NCBI GenBank assembly: GCA_021234155.1
Contig: JAJEKV010000006.1
Location: 11,057,317-11,121,316, forward strand
From: Isoetes taiwanensis
Taxonomy: Eukaryota > Streptophyta > Lycopodiopsida > Isoetales > Isoetaceae
DNA: 64,000 nt
Reading direction: 5' to 3'
The stretch's first letter is position 1. Every line of letters begins with the position of its first letter. Under the pieces are notes generated by a model, which saw only the letters and a list, made by a program, of their open reading frames with translations, had not been told where the DNA came from and ran no database searches. A program made the position numbers and the translations under genes. Shown here piece by piece: positions 1 to 13,069 of this stretch.

Positions 1-659
1 ACCAGGCAAACGAAAATGGGCCGTTTATAGGTAAATGCCGCGGCGAAGCTGCGCCATTTAAAGGCAAATGGTGCGACAGCGTCATTTCGCAAATGGAGCA
101 ACACGAGCGACACTTGTGTCATGTCCATAGTATTCCTGACTACCATTGTTTGGAGAGCTATTTATTCTTCAGATATTTTCATATATGTTCATATATTTGC
201 ATTGAACTTGCTATTTGGGACTCAATTATACTCGTTCATCGAACGCATATTTTATGCAAACACAATATTCTTTAAAAGATATGGAACATCTATCATAGAT
301 TATCTTTAGTGAGTGCAAATTAGAAGTCATGTAATAACAATTGAAATGCCAACTTCATAAACTGCAAACCTTAACATTACTTGGTATATGATATTGACCA
401 TTGTATTTGGAATTGAACTTCCAATAGTGAAATATAGGACAAAATAAAGCAAAGAAATTCAACACATTGAAGTCAAATTATTGTATTGATCGAAGTAGTA
501 ACAACTATGGAGCAAAATTTTTCAAAAAACATACATAGATATTATTTAACTTTCACCATAAAACATGTTTATAAAAGTGATACCCTCTCACACTTTAAGG
601 TAGGGAAATTGAGCTTAGAATATTAACCATGTATTCTTTTAAAGGTAAAACTACCATGT
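1..659. other. Intergenic, nothing recognised
   Basis: No open frame here resembles a known protein. The first 110 bases are GC-richer than what follows and repeat short words such as GCAAATGG and GCCATTTA, which may be the edge of a repeat cut by the window start. The rest is AT-rich. Further exons of the minus-strand gene described next could lie here, because its last visible exon ends in a splice donor. Confidence 0.4.
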
Positions 660-671
660 TCATGCCCACAC

Positions 672-2213
672 CTGGCCAGCCTCCGTGCATTTAGCACAAT
701 AATATGATGGAAAATAGAACCACCTGAATATCTTAAAGATGGCTCTAGTTTGCAAGTAAGTCAGATTATTTGGCCTAGCTAGTACTTCCTCAAAGAACTT
801 CCTTTTCCATTGGAGGCAAACTTCAGAATGCTCCTTCTTATCACGCTCGATAAATGCATGATCGAAATCGGAAATAGAGTAAGTAGAAAGAACTCTGATT
901 ACCTGTAGATAGAAAAACAATAATTAGCCTAAATACGGTAACATTTAATTGGCCAAGAGATAAACTATAAACTTTTCTGGCTTAAAGCCCTTCAACCATA
1001 AATGGAAGCTTCATTTTATCAATTATTGAATGAATTATGACCAGCGTGGATTTATGAATAAGCATATGACAAACAACTTGACATTCAATGCTGCTTGGTA
1101 TAGTCCATCTAACATTTTTAGGTTCTTATATTCAATCCAACTACAATATTACAAATCATGGAAAGGGCATTCAATATATATTTATCGGAAGTCTGATCAT
1201 ACATTGGAGAACATAAAACAGTCAGGGAACTAAGAATCGATCACATAAGGAAAATATTCAGCAAAATAAAATGCTGTTTCTCTCTAAACATAAAAAGCCC
1301 TCGGAACACTAATTAACTTCGAGGCTTTAGCCTATGTAAAGCTGCACCTTCCAGAACTTTCATATTCCATTGAAGTTCATCTCCATGCAATTTAAATTCT
1401 AAGATATCACCAAGTCGTAAGCCAAACAATTTTTTGAAAGCATTCCAACCATGGCTGAGACAATGCTTGCTTTTTTTGCTTGCTAACCCTGCTTTCTGAT
1501 CACCAGGTCCGATAATTACCACAGTGGATCCTTTGGGAGGATTTCGCCACCTATCTTCTTGTTCTAGTATCTAAGCAAAAAGAAAGGAGTAGTAATTCAA
1601 AACATTTATAATACTTGAAAGCAAAAGATAATACGCCAGCATTCGGGCCTCTGTTGAAGTTAGCTTTCGAGGAGAGGAACACGGAATGCTTTCTTTGATA
1701 ATTGGTTCTTCTTCATCGGATAAATCATCGCCAAGAACAAAAACGTCATTCTCGGCATCCACATCCACATGCACGGGGAAAATCCTTGTTAATATATGAC
1801 TTTTTTATTTGTATTAGCGGGTCCATTGTCGCTAGGAGCCAAGTTCCCAATTACCAAGAGGTTTTTACACGATAAGTCCCATCAAGAGCTCTTTTGTCAA
1901 GTTTGTGCCGTTATTTGATGTGAAACACGTAAAGCAAAGCGGTGCCATCGGTTATGTTGTTTTCGCAAAAAAAGCTCCCATCCTTCAGGTGAAGAAGATT
2001 CTTTTGCCCGCGATACCGGTGAAGACAGAATAATTTTTCGATTCGAACCAACAGCGGTGATTTCTTTATCTGGTGCTACTGCAACTCCCTCCAGCTCCTA
2101 CAACATGCTTAAAACGTCAGTGATCACAAGGAGACAGAATAACATAAAGAAATACAATTGTTTCTTACCAACAATTCGCCAAATTTGACGTCGACCAGAA
2201 ACACAGTCGCCAT
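672..2213 (-). CDS. Fragmentary multi-exon gene with a B3-like exon
   Basis: Several exons line up on the minus strand. Exon 1 (2213-2169) starts MATVFLVDVKFGELL and ends at a GTAAG donor. Exon 2 begins at 2097 after an AG and stays in phase, but meets a stop near 1899 unless spliced earlier. An acidic stretch lies at about 1774-1640. An exon from 1570, after a pyrimidine-rich acceptor, contains GWNAFKKLFGLRLGDILEFK, which fits the second half of a plant B3 DNA-binding domain (GW..F....L..GD.L.F). A further exon (902-672) has good splice borders and is phase 0, 77 codons, with KKEHSEVCLQWKRKFFEE; I do not recognise it. Not all joins keep frame, so it may be a decayed or captured gene. The B3 call is inferred from pattern alone; the exon structure is seen directly. 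Confidence 0.4.
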
Positions 2214-2233
2214 CAACAAACTTCTGTGCTTTA

Positions 2234-2297
2234 CAGTGTCGGATTGATTAGATGGGAGAGCAATTCAGTGTCGGATTGATTAGGTGGGAGAGCAATT
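2234..2297. repeat. 32-bp tandem duplication
   Basis: Two adjacent copies (2234-2265 and 2266-2297) of a 32-bp unit starting CAGTGTCGGATTGATTAG, differing at one base. It sits just upstream of the ATG of the B3-like gene, so it would be in its promoter or leader. Confidence 0.85.
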
Positions 2298-3660
2298 CAG
2301 TTAAGAGAAAGCAGAGTAAACAAAGGAACAGAGGAATCGAAGCAGAGTACAGATTTAATATCCTATTATAATTATTACATATCTAATCATGCCCTGTCAT
2401 TTTTAATGACTGACGATGCCTTCTTACATAAATATTCCATTTAATATTTGCCTATGAATATTATTATGTATATTGTATTTATTGCATACATATACATAAA
2501 TCAATCTAAGATTATATAGATGGCATGCATGTAATTGAACTGAATTCATTTAGAATTCTAACAATTGCGGGTTTACATCCAAGGGGCATGGCTTTCTAAG
2601 ACTCATACAATATATGAATTCAGAGGAAAGGAGAACAAACTACTTATTTCTTAGAAAATGAACTACATAAACAAATAAGAATTGGATAGACAAAATATCT
2701 CTAGCAACAATCTTCGAAACATACCATTGTCGTATGAGAAACGACGATTTAAACAACATATGTGTTTATTTGACTGAGTCAGACACCAACTATCTCCATA
2801 GAAGAAGCCAACTTGAGATATGGATTCAAACGTCTATTCTCTAAAATGAAGGCAATACACAGCACAGACCAGAATTTTTAATCTATGCAAGATGAATTCG
2901 TAAATTTGAAGGTATTAGTTATCCCATGTGACGCCTGATATGTTTGTTGCAAGGTATACTAATGTGGTGAATCATATGGTGACATGTCGTACATCTGGTG
3001 AATCATGTCATGACATGTGGTGCATGTGGTGAATTATGTGGTGAATGATATCACCATTTAAACCCTAAAAATTTGACATTCCTTCGCACTTTTGCAAATC
3101 TCCCAAGCTGCATCAACGTCCCCGTGATTCAGCCTCCTTCCTTCATGAAAAGTACCCAATGGATCCTATCGCCATAAAGTTGCCATGTCGCATAACCTTT
3201 CTGCTGATCCGGAATTCACTGCTTATGGTGGTTCTTGTGAAACTATCACTTCAGCCTAACAGAAAGACAGCTCTCTAGATACAAATCGATGTACTATAAT
3301 CATAGACAAATTGTAGATCTATATGGGTAACTTATTATTCTGTTGGCAGATGATGATTATTTCCGTCTACTCTACCTCGGCAACTGCCCTGCTAATGGCT
3401 ATATCTTTGGGACTGCTGAGCCCTTCAATACCTACTTCAATTCCATCTTTTTCCATGATCCATAAGCTTATACTATGGCATTTTGAAGATAGTGATGCTA
3501 TGCTATGTATTTCCTATAGTGATCTCTCACTATAATTTTCTCATCATGACACAGTCTTCTCAACCATGTGTGATGCGTTGTACTTGAATCTTTATAATTA
3601 ATGATAAAACCAACTCTTACTCTGAAAAAGATTTTTTTTTTTTTTTAATAGGAAGCTAAA
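2298..3660. other. AT-rich intergenic with a short degenerate repeat
   Basis: No coding frame is recognised. Around 2960-3050 the words TGGTGAAT, ATGTGGTG and GACATGT recur in an imperfect tandem pattern. A run of T lies near 3629. Confidence 0.4.
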
Positions 3661-3665
3661 GATGT

Positions 3666-3985
3666 TGTGATGTTCGACATATTTATACGGTGTATGTATA
3701 AGTATACGGACACGTCATGGGCCGAGGATATGCCATCATGGGGGTATGTAACCTACGGAATTAACCATAAACGATTAATTTAGCTATGCTACATTAAAAA
3801 GGGTTTAATTAAAGGTTAATTACCTAATTAAGTTAATTAAGCTAATTAATTCATTAGTTAGGAGACACCTAGCCAAACTCGATTGCCCAAAATGAGGGTG
3901 CTAATTTGAAGCAGCAAATTAGATCCCTATCCCAATTTTCCCCAAATCTAACCAAGGAACAGGAGCAGTTGAGCGCCAAGTCTAT
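3666..3985 (+). mobile_element. LTR fragment, relative of the 26.9-33.1 kb element
   Basis: The start TGTGATGTTCGACATATT matches the LTR start at 26878 (TGTGACGTTCCACATATT). Both continue with an AT-rich stretch around TTAATTAA and then a segment built on CGATTGCCC/CGATTGGGC and CAAATTAG. The rest of the LTR is missing, so this is a truncated, diverged relative. Confidence 0.6.
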
Positions 3986-4279
3986 TCAAGCATGGAGATT
4001 CCGTGCCACCAAAATCCTTTTTAAATTTAGAGTAAGATCAGTTACTTATAGATCTAAAATGTCGTGTGCACTGAAGAGATTTTGTCAAATATATCACCTC
4101 CTTATTGTGCACATTGGGCATTATTTCAAATCATCACAACAAAGCTAAAGGCCAGGTAATACTGTTTCTAACTAATTTCATAGACTTGTTGGTATGGGAA
4201 ACTCGAACATTTCTTAGAGAATGGACTGGATAAATACATAAGAATTGGACGAACATGTCTATTTGTTTACAGTCATAGT

Positions 4280-4720
4280 AGTATCAGCTGCAGGGAGAAG
4301 TGCAACAATAGCTGCTTCTATTAAATCATCTGAGATTTGCAGAGCATTTATTATTCACAAGTTAGATGAATCGGTTGCAAATGTTGCGGACCCAAAATTA
4401 GTAACATTGGTGTCGTCCGTAGGTGAGATTTGACAGTAAGACATTGTGACATTTGATTTGTTTTGCACAACAACATGTATCGAAAAGGCACGGGAATTCT
4501 TATACTCGACAGACATTCTTTGTACACCAACTTGCGTAAGAAGAAAGCATTCTTGATCATATGCGACGTCTTGAAACGAGATATTATTCTCAAGATTCCA
4601 TAGCTGAGGACGACCAAATAATTCACACAAGCGGTCTTGGCGGAAATAACTTCATTCACAGCTATGATCACCCGACTTTGCCTTGCAACTCTATGCGAAC
4701 TTTATGCCCTACAAACATAA
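4280..4720 (+). pseudogene. Helitron helicase fragment (second copy)
   Basis: The frame from about 4287 reads AGRSATIAASIKSSEI and continues FIIHKLDESVANVADPKLV. This is nearly identical to the minus-strand Helitron helicase at about 9860-9720. The similarity runs on to about 4700 through frameshifts and stops (compare TTTCIEKAREFLY with TTTCMEEAREFLY). It lacks Walker A, Walker B and the C-terminal helicase motifs. It faces opposite to the larger Helitron, so it is a separate relic. Confidence 0.75.
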
Positions 4721-6495
4721 GGTAGAAAACATTCATAAAACAAAAAACTAAGGTCCCATATCATGAAATCATTCCATACAAAAAGGCAACTATCATAATG
4801 TGTTTAAATGTTTAAATGATTTGTTAAACAACTAAATATCATTCAAACCCCCCTTTGTGCTGGCATCCTAATACTTGTGTATGCATATAGAATACCCAAT
4901 AGACCCATTGCTCACTATGATACAATAACCAGATATCCATTATAAAAACTGAGAATATATGCCAAATAGTTAATGAAATGTAAAGAATATGTAGAGAATA
5001 TGCACGAGATCGCTATATTTTTCTATCCTATATTACATCAAATCCCTGGCCAGAACTTGTATCCATACAATATCTTTATTGCAGCATATACTCAGTGTGA
5101 GTTCAATCTAAGGGAATACACCATCATAACTAGCATCTTTTTTAGAGTTTCCCACACTTTAGAGTTTCCCACAGAATACGCTTGAAATTGTATGCAACAT
5201 ATTTAACAGCTCTTACCACCAAACCACAGTATTGCAATGGCCACGAAAATGCAAAATAAAAACAAACTCTTCACAAATAATTCAGATGGAATTTGTATTT
5301 AAAGAAATTGCTCTCAAGAGATATACAAAAACAAAGGTAAGGCGTGCATGAAACATTGAGAACGTCGCGATGTGTAAGAGCTTCAAATCTACTAACCTAA
5401 GCATTCCCTTAGAAGTTCTGCGCATTGCTTCTAAATTCTCCATCTAATTGAATAGCCTTAGATAATGCTATCTTTGCTCTATCTTCTGAAGTTAGACATT
5501 GCTCTAATAACACTTCTTTTATTACCAGCAATTTTTCCCCTTTCACTTTGTTACTACAATCAAATGCTTCTGAATCTTGAATCACCTTGTCATCATACTA
5601 CGCATTTATTGCACCATGATCTTTCTCACTATTGTTTCCAGAGAACTTATTCATTCCCTCGAATGTCAATCACCGGTTGCTCAAATTCCGTTGTTCTTTT
5701 CTGATAAGAATGACATTGTAACTACTTTCTATTTTATAACTTATTTAAGTGTTCCATGTCGTCATCTTTCGACTGCAAAGTCTCAAATAGTCTTTGTAGG
5801 CCACCGTGATAACTCGAAAATTGTTTTTCGAGCTTGAGCATTTCCGTCTTCAATATGGTCCATGTACCGAGGTTCATATTCAACGTGTAAACTCCAAAGC
5901 ATCGCTATAATAGACGCCAACTTTGCCTTCAGCAATATATTCTCCACCTCCAACTTACTGACCCCAGTTATGTCATTCGTAATCCCGCCTTCATATGAAC
6001 CTTTCTGTCGCCCCTCTCTTCACTATTCAAGCATACCAGTAATCTCGCCGCGTGTCGCCTAAAACTAACCTATAATTTACCGGTCTTTTTCTCAAACACG
6101 TTATCATACACATCACTTCACTGACAAATACCACCACTAAATTTACCAGTTGTCATGCCATCAATAGATTTATCACTTGTTAAACATCATTTCAGTAACA
6201 AATATTAGCAATAAGTTTCACGCGTAAGTTTAATCATGGATACAGACTGGAATACTATCATCCAAATCACTTCATATAACTACCTCTCGCTATTACTAAT
6301 TAACCAAAATTTTTCATGGTACCATGGAAGCAGCTTCATAAAGAAAACACATAGAGTTTGAGAACAAAATCCCAAACACAAAGACAACTTCACAACAAAA
6401 AGTCAAAGTTTCTAATAGATGACATAATATCAATTTCAAATTAACTACTTACTTAGATCGACCACAGCAGAGCTGCAGCTCCTTTATGCAAAACG
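4721..6495. other. Intergenic, possible 3' part of the Helitron
   Basis: AT-rich DNA with no recognised gene. If the Helitron at 6.5-17.3 kb extends this far, its 3' end (on the + strand an A-YYAG followed by a GC hairpin) should be here. I looked and found no convincing hairpin. Confidence 0.35.
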
Positions 6496-6499
6496 ATAA

Positions 6500-8760
6500 C
6501 TATACGTTGTCCACTGGAGATTCCAAACTGAACTGATTAAACTCTCCTCCCAATCTCATTTTAGACCTCTTTATTCCGTCTATGACAACCTCGCATTGAG
6601 CTTCCCAATCTATAGTTGTGACTTCAATTAACCACAACTCGTGACTCTTGAATCCATTGTATTCGGCCGAACCACGCTTTAGTCGGAATATTTTGCTAAT
6701 CCAAAGGTGCTCCATAAAGAGAGAATAATATTCTTGTTGATTATTCTCCCCGCAAGAATCGATAACCCGCTAATTTCTATCACAAAATCATTAGCGAGAA
6801 TCTCACCCCAATCTTATCTTACATTATCCCTGATTTTTGACATCTCATTTGCAGTCTGCCCTAAGATTTGTTGTCCTTCATTATTGAAGATAGTAACTAC
6901 AATTTCTCCTGTTGTATCTCCCAACGTTGCATGGAATATATACCTGATCATAACAATGACATCACACATCCATTCAAACCAATTGGTAAATCAGAGCTCT
7001 CTCACCTCTTTAATGGTTCAAGAGTCGCCCACATTTTCGCACCAAAATTCTGATTCTCGCCAAACTTACCTTCTTCTTCGCATTTTAGACATGCCTCATA
7101 CCACATTGGCTGGTTTGGATCAATAAACGTTATGCACGCGCGAACATTGAAGTACTCAATCTTCACAAGAAGCAGCTTAGAATAAGCGACTGCAAAAAGC
7201 AAGGAATCAACATACCTCATACTAACAACCTACCTGCCCATCCCCAACAGAAGGTTGTAATATGTCTGCTACAAATGCACGATCATGCAATGTACCTGCT
7301 GGCATCGTTGTACACTTCTGTCCCTCTTGCTCATACCTTTAGTGTGATTGAATTAGCATGCTACAATATTTAAAGGGAACTCCAAGGGGGATTCACTGTA
7401 AGTGCCATACAATGTGCCCGAGTGACTTGTAGGGGTTTTTCGACCCATTTCCCATGATTATCGTAAGAGGTAGGGGTTTTGCCACTACTTGGGGTAAACT
7501 TTATGCGGAAGGGGTCGAATTTGCCTTTCAAGAAATCGTGATAATGGGTGTTTTTGATCACCCCATGCACCACATGGCATACCCCCTTACTATAAGTGAA
7601 CCCTGGGAACTCACGTAACCCATACCATGTAATAAAGGCAAGTATGAAACAAGCGGTGTTTGGATTTAATTCCATCATTGTTTTATTTGTTGTTGACAAA
7701 GAGACACCTGCGTAAGACACTATCTAATCAGCAGTTTCAATCAGCAATTTAATTCAATCAATAATATTAGTAGAACCTCGAATTTGCTAGTTCTAACACG
7801 AAGTCAAGATTACTATTGGGATGTCACACATCATTTGCGGCGACTTCTCTCCTTCATTCACAAAGAAGATCTCCCCATAGGCTCACAATTACACTTTTTC
7901 CATCGGAATATGTTTCCTTTGTTAGAAAATACCGATATGACTGTGGTTGTATTCATAAAATACCTTTCATCAAGGAGGGCTGATGGTACGTTTTAAAACA
8001 TCTTGCTTATCATATTTCCTACTTAACAGTTTCGACACGTAGACCGAGCAAACAACTCCAATGACATCTGCAAGCATGAGAAATTATACAATGTATTCTA
8101 TCTCAATACCATAACAAATAAATCGGAAAGTATTTCATGTACCAAAGACCACTTTCCCATCAAGGTACTTGTGCAATTCATCTACTTTTGCAAACTTCTG
8201 CTCCATTGAGTTTCCAACCTCCGCAGTCCCATCACTGGCAACTTCAATTATTAACTGTGCATCAAGCGTTATCTGATAGTCATGGTTTACGGTTGTATAT
8301 CGTTTGTTCGCAGGCCGAACAACTCCTTTAGAGATGTAATACACCTACATCTCCACAAAGAACTTCAACGACTACCTCTATTCATGACATAATCCCCAAT
8401 TTATGCATCAACCTATGACCTACCTTCATCAACTCAAGTCTATTGTAGAATTTGTCAGCTGCCTCGTCAAACATTGTTGTTTGAATTTCCGTTCCCTGTA
8501 TATATTAAGACGACTCTCTAAATATTCATAAAGCAAGGGAAGTAAGAATCCAATCAATTCAAATTTGCATACATCCTTGTCTCTTAGCTCCACATTAAAC
8601 AATTTCCCCTTGCCTGGTCTTCGCCTGCTCTCAAACTCTCGTAAAGGTTCTTTCCACATTACTTTTACTTTAATTGTCCAATTTGCTTGGTAAGGAGTTA
8701 ATTGAACCAATGGACAAATTGTTCTCCCACTTCCCATGTTTTCAAAGATCATTTGTACCG
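6500..8760 (-). pseudogene. RPA1-like single-strand DNA-binding protein of a Helitron
   Basis: Pieces of replication protein A large subunit appear in order on the minus strand. DBD-A starts near 8700 with LTPYQANWTIKVKV and GKGKLFNVEL, continues after an intron with TMFDEAADKFYNRLE, then VYYISKGVVRPANKRYTTV (8344 down) and the DVIGVVCSV segment at about 8068. DBD-B remains as SVIVSLWGDLL (about 7880) and GVSLSTTNKTMMELNP (7710 down). DBD-C remains as VKIEYFNVRACITFIDP with a cysteine pair (7170 down), GEIVVTIFNNEGQQILG (about 6900) and the C-terminal helix near 6600. Several stops and frameshifts break it. Plant Helitrons are known to carry an RPA1-like gene beside RepHel, and this lies directly downstream of one in the same orientation, which favours an element gene over a host RPA1. 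Its role would be binding single-stranded DNA during rolling-circle transposition. Confidence 0.75.
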
Positions 8761-9020
8761 CAACATTTCCTCAAAATAAAAATCTTTACATACACAAAGA
8801 GAAGAGATGACATCAAGGGATACCTCATCATCATGCACACACGAAGAGCTCTCGATACGAGAATTACCTAGGCTGCTGCGAACACAACGAACACACTTTT
8901 TTCGAACACAATTAAAGTTATCAAAACTCCATCACAAATAATGCTTAAAAAAATTACCAACTATTCAAGCAATTCTCTAAAACAACATTTCTAGTCGCTA
9001 CGGATGCCAATTCCTCGCTC

Positions 9021-12000
9021 TCACGGAGGATCGCGATCTTCTCTAGTTCGTATTCTTGTCAATGCCGTGTACAATTGCCCATGAGCAAACACATTCGTTC
9101 GCAAATCCAGGACTATTTTATCTAATGTTAGGCCAAGACAACTGTGGAATGTCGTTGAGTATGCCAGCTTGAGCGGCAGCTGACGTCTATGTACTGTAAA
9201 AGGGCAGCGCGCTGGCTGGTGAAAGAAATCTGCCCGACAAATCGCATGTATATTTTCTGAGCTCGTGTCCTCATGTCCAAGAAGCTTTGACAAAACAAAT
9301 CTGTTGTGCATTTCGTGTATAACAACTCTAGCATTCTTCACAAGCCCTTTACTCGCATCCAACAATCTCATAATTTGACACACAGCTCCTACTTTAAGAC
9401 AAAGCGTGTGTTTGGGCAAAGTCGGGTGATCATAACTATGAAGAAACTCATTTTCAGCAAGAGCGCTTGTGTGAATTACCTGGTCACTTTCACTTATGCA
9501 ATCCTGAGAATAATATCTCTTTTCCAGACCTGGCATACGATCAAGAATAGGCCTGTTAAACTCATCCACATGCACATTTAATGGAGATAAAAATGCTCTT
9601 CTTTCACACAAAGTTGGTCTACAAACAATATCTGCCGGGTATAAGAATTCCCGTGCCTCTTCCATACATGTTGTTGTGGAAAACAAATCAAATGTCACAA
9701 CATCTGATTGCCAATTCTCACCTATGGACGACGCTAGTGTTATTAACTCTGGGTCCGCAGCATTTCTAACCGATACATCTAACTTGTGAATAATAAATGC
9801 TCTCCAAATCTCAGATGATTTAATAGAAGCAGCTATTGTTGCACTTCTCCCCGCACCTGGTACTATGGGCGCTATCTGCCTAAAGTCGCCTGCAGCCACA
9901 AAACATTTTCCTCCAAATGGAACATCATTTCTACACAATTCCTGTAGAATCACACTTGCCGATTCAATCGCAGGCTCTATTTGCCATCGCAAATTCATCC
10001 CAAATGATTAAATGGCATTCAATCAAGCTCGCTTTCAGGACGCGGGCCTCAATAGTCGAAAGTGCACAACACTATTTCGATTCATGTGAATTTGAAACAA
10101 TGAGTGCGCAGTGATTTTCCCTCCACGGGTATAACAAAGCCAGCCAATGCAGCTTGTTGCCTGAGGGCAAAACAATCAACTGGACCCTCCGATTAACAAA
10201 CATATAGCATTGAGTAGGAAAGTCTTTTGTACCAGCTTTCCCATCAATAAACATGTGTCTTTTTATCCCCGCCCATGCACCATCTTCCGAACATAATCAT
10301 ATATTTGTCCTTGATTCACGTTCATCTTATCACGATCTTTTTTACTCTTCTATGTAAGATCTATGGTGAGGAAACTTTGACAACTCTTGCAACACTAGTC
10401 TGTGACCGAATGTGGATTTCAGTGAGCCCAAAACCAAAGAACACTAGAGCCATGTTGCACAAGCACATTTTCAATGCACAAAAGAGCTTGCCGCTTCCGC
10501 AAGCAAAGTGCCCTGCCTCGAAATATCATAGAAGTCCTTTATCAGCTCATCATGAAAATTCGACCACAACTCACTTGCCGGAGCACCATCAAGGATAAGC
10601 AATGCAAAAAGAAACGCGAATCGCGACGGCGTTTTGTAACGCCAACACCGCCTCTTGCATTGTCACAACCGGCCTCGATCTATCATGCAATAAACCCATA
10701 ACGGTTACCACTTCTTGATAGGTATCATAGGTAGTCCCATTATACTTCTTTAAGTCTTCCCAAAGGAGTATGCAAGAAGAATCGTCGCAGAAATAGAATA
10801 GCTCCCCTCACATTGGCATCACCAACCTTATTCTACAAATAAGGGTTTGTTTACTTCTCTTCGAACTATGTTCCTAGGAAGCCTGCGGCCTAGCTAGTTC
10901 AAGGTGATCACCATCATAGATATCGTTCTATCTGTACAGGATACAAAGCTGTACTATTCATAGTACTGAAGATAGGTTAGCTCCGAGAATTCTATAGCAG
11001 GAGGCCTCAAGAAATAACGATCAAGCAACGAAGCACTGTTGGGCCTCCTATATGATCTACTCGTTCTTTGTTGACGATGAAGTGGAAGACACTTAACACC
11101 AGGATACTTTTCTGTGACATGAAACTTTAGTATTCGCCATCCTGCCTCAGTTGACGATAGATACCTTGCACTTTGGTAATCACGTATCTCATCATCAAAT
11201 TGTCGTTCACGATCAATTCGATACTCCACCTTGTCAAAACCTTTATAAATATAGCTGTATAGATACATGAAGATATGAACAGTCGAAGCAACATCAACAT
11301 TGATATGACAATCAAACTGCTTTAACAGGAAAGGTGAGTATGACACAACATATCTATCTTCAACTTTCCTTCTTCGATACTGCACATAACCCTTCGAGTC
11401 CAAATGTGTTCTTGTAGTCAAGTCTCGAGGATAATGCCAACAGCATGCCCCATCCTTAGAGCATCGTTCAGAGTGATTGTGCACCATATATTTTCGTACC
11501 ATTTGAGCAAGCACCTCATCATTTTCTGGAATCTCAGCGGATATTAGCAAGTCAATAACCTCAAATGGAATCTCATGTTCTGTTTTAAGTACAATATGGC
11601 CATGAGGCAGCCCACGTTTCTGGAATTCTATAACATGGATCATATACGCAAGCGGACCAACATAAGAACGCAAGAAATTCTTCAAAGATTGGAAACGAGC
11701 ATGGAATGATCTGACAACAATAATTGGCACATCTGCAGCAGTTTGCCCAACGCGCAACACTGCCTTGATCTCTGGCCAATCCGGATTCGTAGTCATTGTA
11801 ATAAACAGGCTAGGAGGCCCCTTCACTCTTGCAAGAGCTAACGCATCCCTTAATCTGGACCGAGCACCACTGCCTAGAACCAATAAAAGACGAAGGGAGC
11901 GACCGTCGGACATACTGCCCACCCTGGTTCTCAATAAAATCATCATCCTCCTCAACATTTGAATCGTCAACCATAGACCTCGACCTCTCATATCCATTAG

Positions 12001-13063
12001 TTGCCAAGAAATTCAGCCTTTCTTCTTCGACCCTAGAATACATATCCACAAGGTATTCACAAGTCAGACGCCCTAATCAAGAAACCGCGCACCTCATGAA
12101 GCAAACGCGGACCTATACCAATCCACTGCGACATCTGGCTGGTCATTATCGTGGAACCATCCCGCCGGCCCCAGCTAGAAATATAAGCGGTATTGCAAGG
12201 GTTCATATTGCCGATCCAAGATATTCATAAAACTGGTTGTTGATCTTGGTGAAGCCAAAACCGCTATTCTTGGATTAATTGTGATCGAAGTTATTTGCAT
12301 GCACTATGGCAAAGAACTTCATCACTCAGAATCGCCCATTCAATGTCAAGAACACGGACTCCAACCGCATTTGCTTCACTCGCCTTATCATATGACAAGA
12401 AGGGGATTATCCTCTAGAGTCGCCGCTATTAGCGTCACCCATGCAATGGGCAATAACTTCCTTTCCAAGAACCCGCTCTCTCTCACTATTGTCATGAATA
12501 TACCAATGCAATGATCGGGCCGTGTTTTGACGTAGGGATGTATTTTATGGTATGTCCTACCCATCAAAGCAACCGAGGATGGCATCCCTAATCGCACAAA
12601 CTCTCCACCGGGCAACACCAAGCCCAGTGAAGGCAAACAGATGGTTTAATGCACGACTCTTCGCACTAAATCCTGCTTCCTCATAAACATCCGTCAACGA
12701 ACTAGGCAATTCAGGTAGCTTTGGTAAGATACGCCGTCCGCGATTGCAACAGAAGGTTTGACTCTCACCAGGCAATAACGCAATGCGACAATGCACACAA
12801 AATCTGTTCCACATGAATTCACTAGCAGATGGAATAGGACGAGCTTGCATCTTTAGTATACGCCGTTGCCAATGTATAACCGCCATGCTCGCCACAGTCA
12901 CCACTTCTGGAGCACTCTCCACATCTCTTGGCATCTGCTGCCCACTCACACCCTCCTTCTCAGTATGCCTCCCACCCAATCCCCCCACCCGATAACCACC
13001 CGAACCCCTTCTCCGCTGCCTCAACTCATCTCTCCTCTCCCGAGACAATCTGCAAGACGCCAT
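9021..13063 (-). pseudogene. Helitron RepHel transposase (Rep HUH nuclease plus PIF1-type helicase), broken
   Basis: Reading 13063 to 9021. The N-terminal part has the Helitron cysteine motif (FCVHC...GESQTFCCNRG) followed by LPKLPELP. Next come VEEERLNFL and LPSSFIGSRQW (12049-11810). The Rep domain (11997-10954) has PPSLFITMTTNPDWPEI, the HUH-type GLPHGHIV, the CS..G.CCWHYPR motif and the tyrosine segment DYQSARYLSSTEAGWRI. A linker near 10750 reads LLWEDLKKYNG. The helicase has a Walker A remnant (FIDGKAGT, about 10250), Walker B as IIWDEFAM (about 10000), the AGDFRQIAPIV motif, and C-terminal motifs ending in GQLYTALTR. The protein would nick and unwind DNA for rolling-circle transposition. 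Frameshifts near 11900, 10000 and in 10270-10900, plus a shortened Walker A, show it is inactive. Confidence 0.88.
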
Positions 13064-13069
13064 CTCCGC

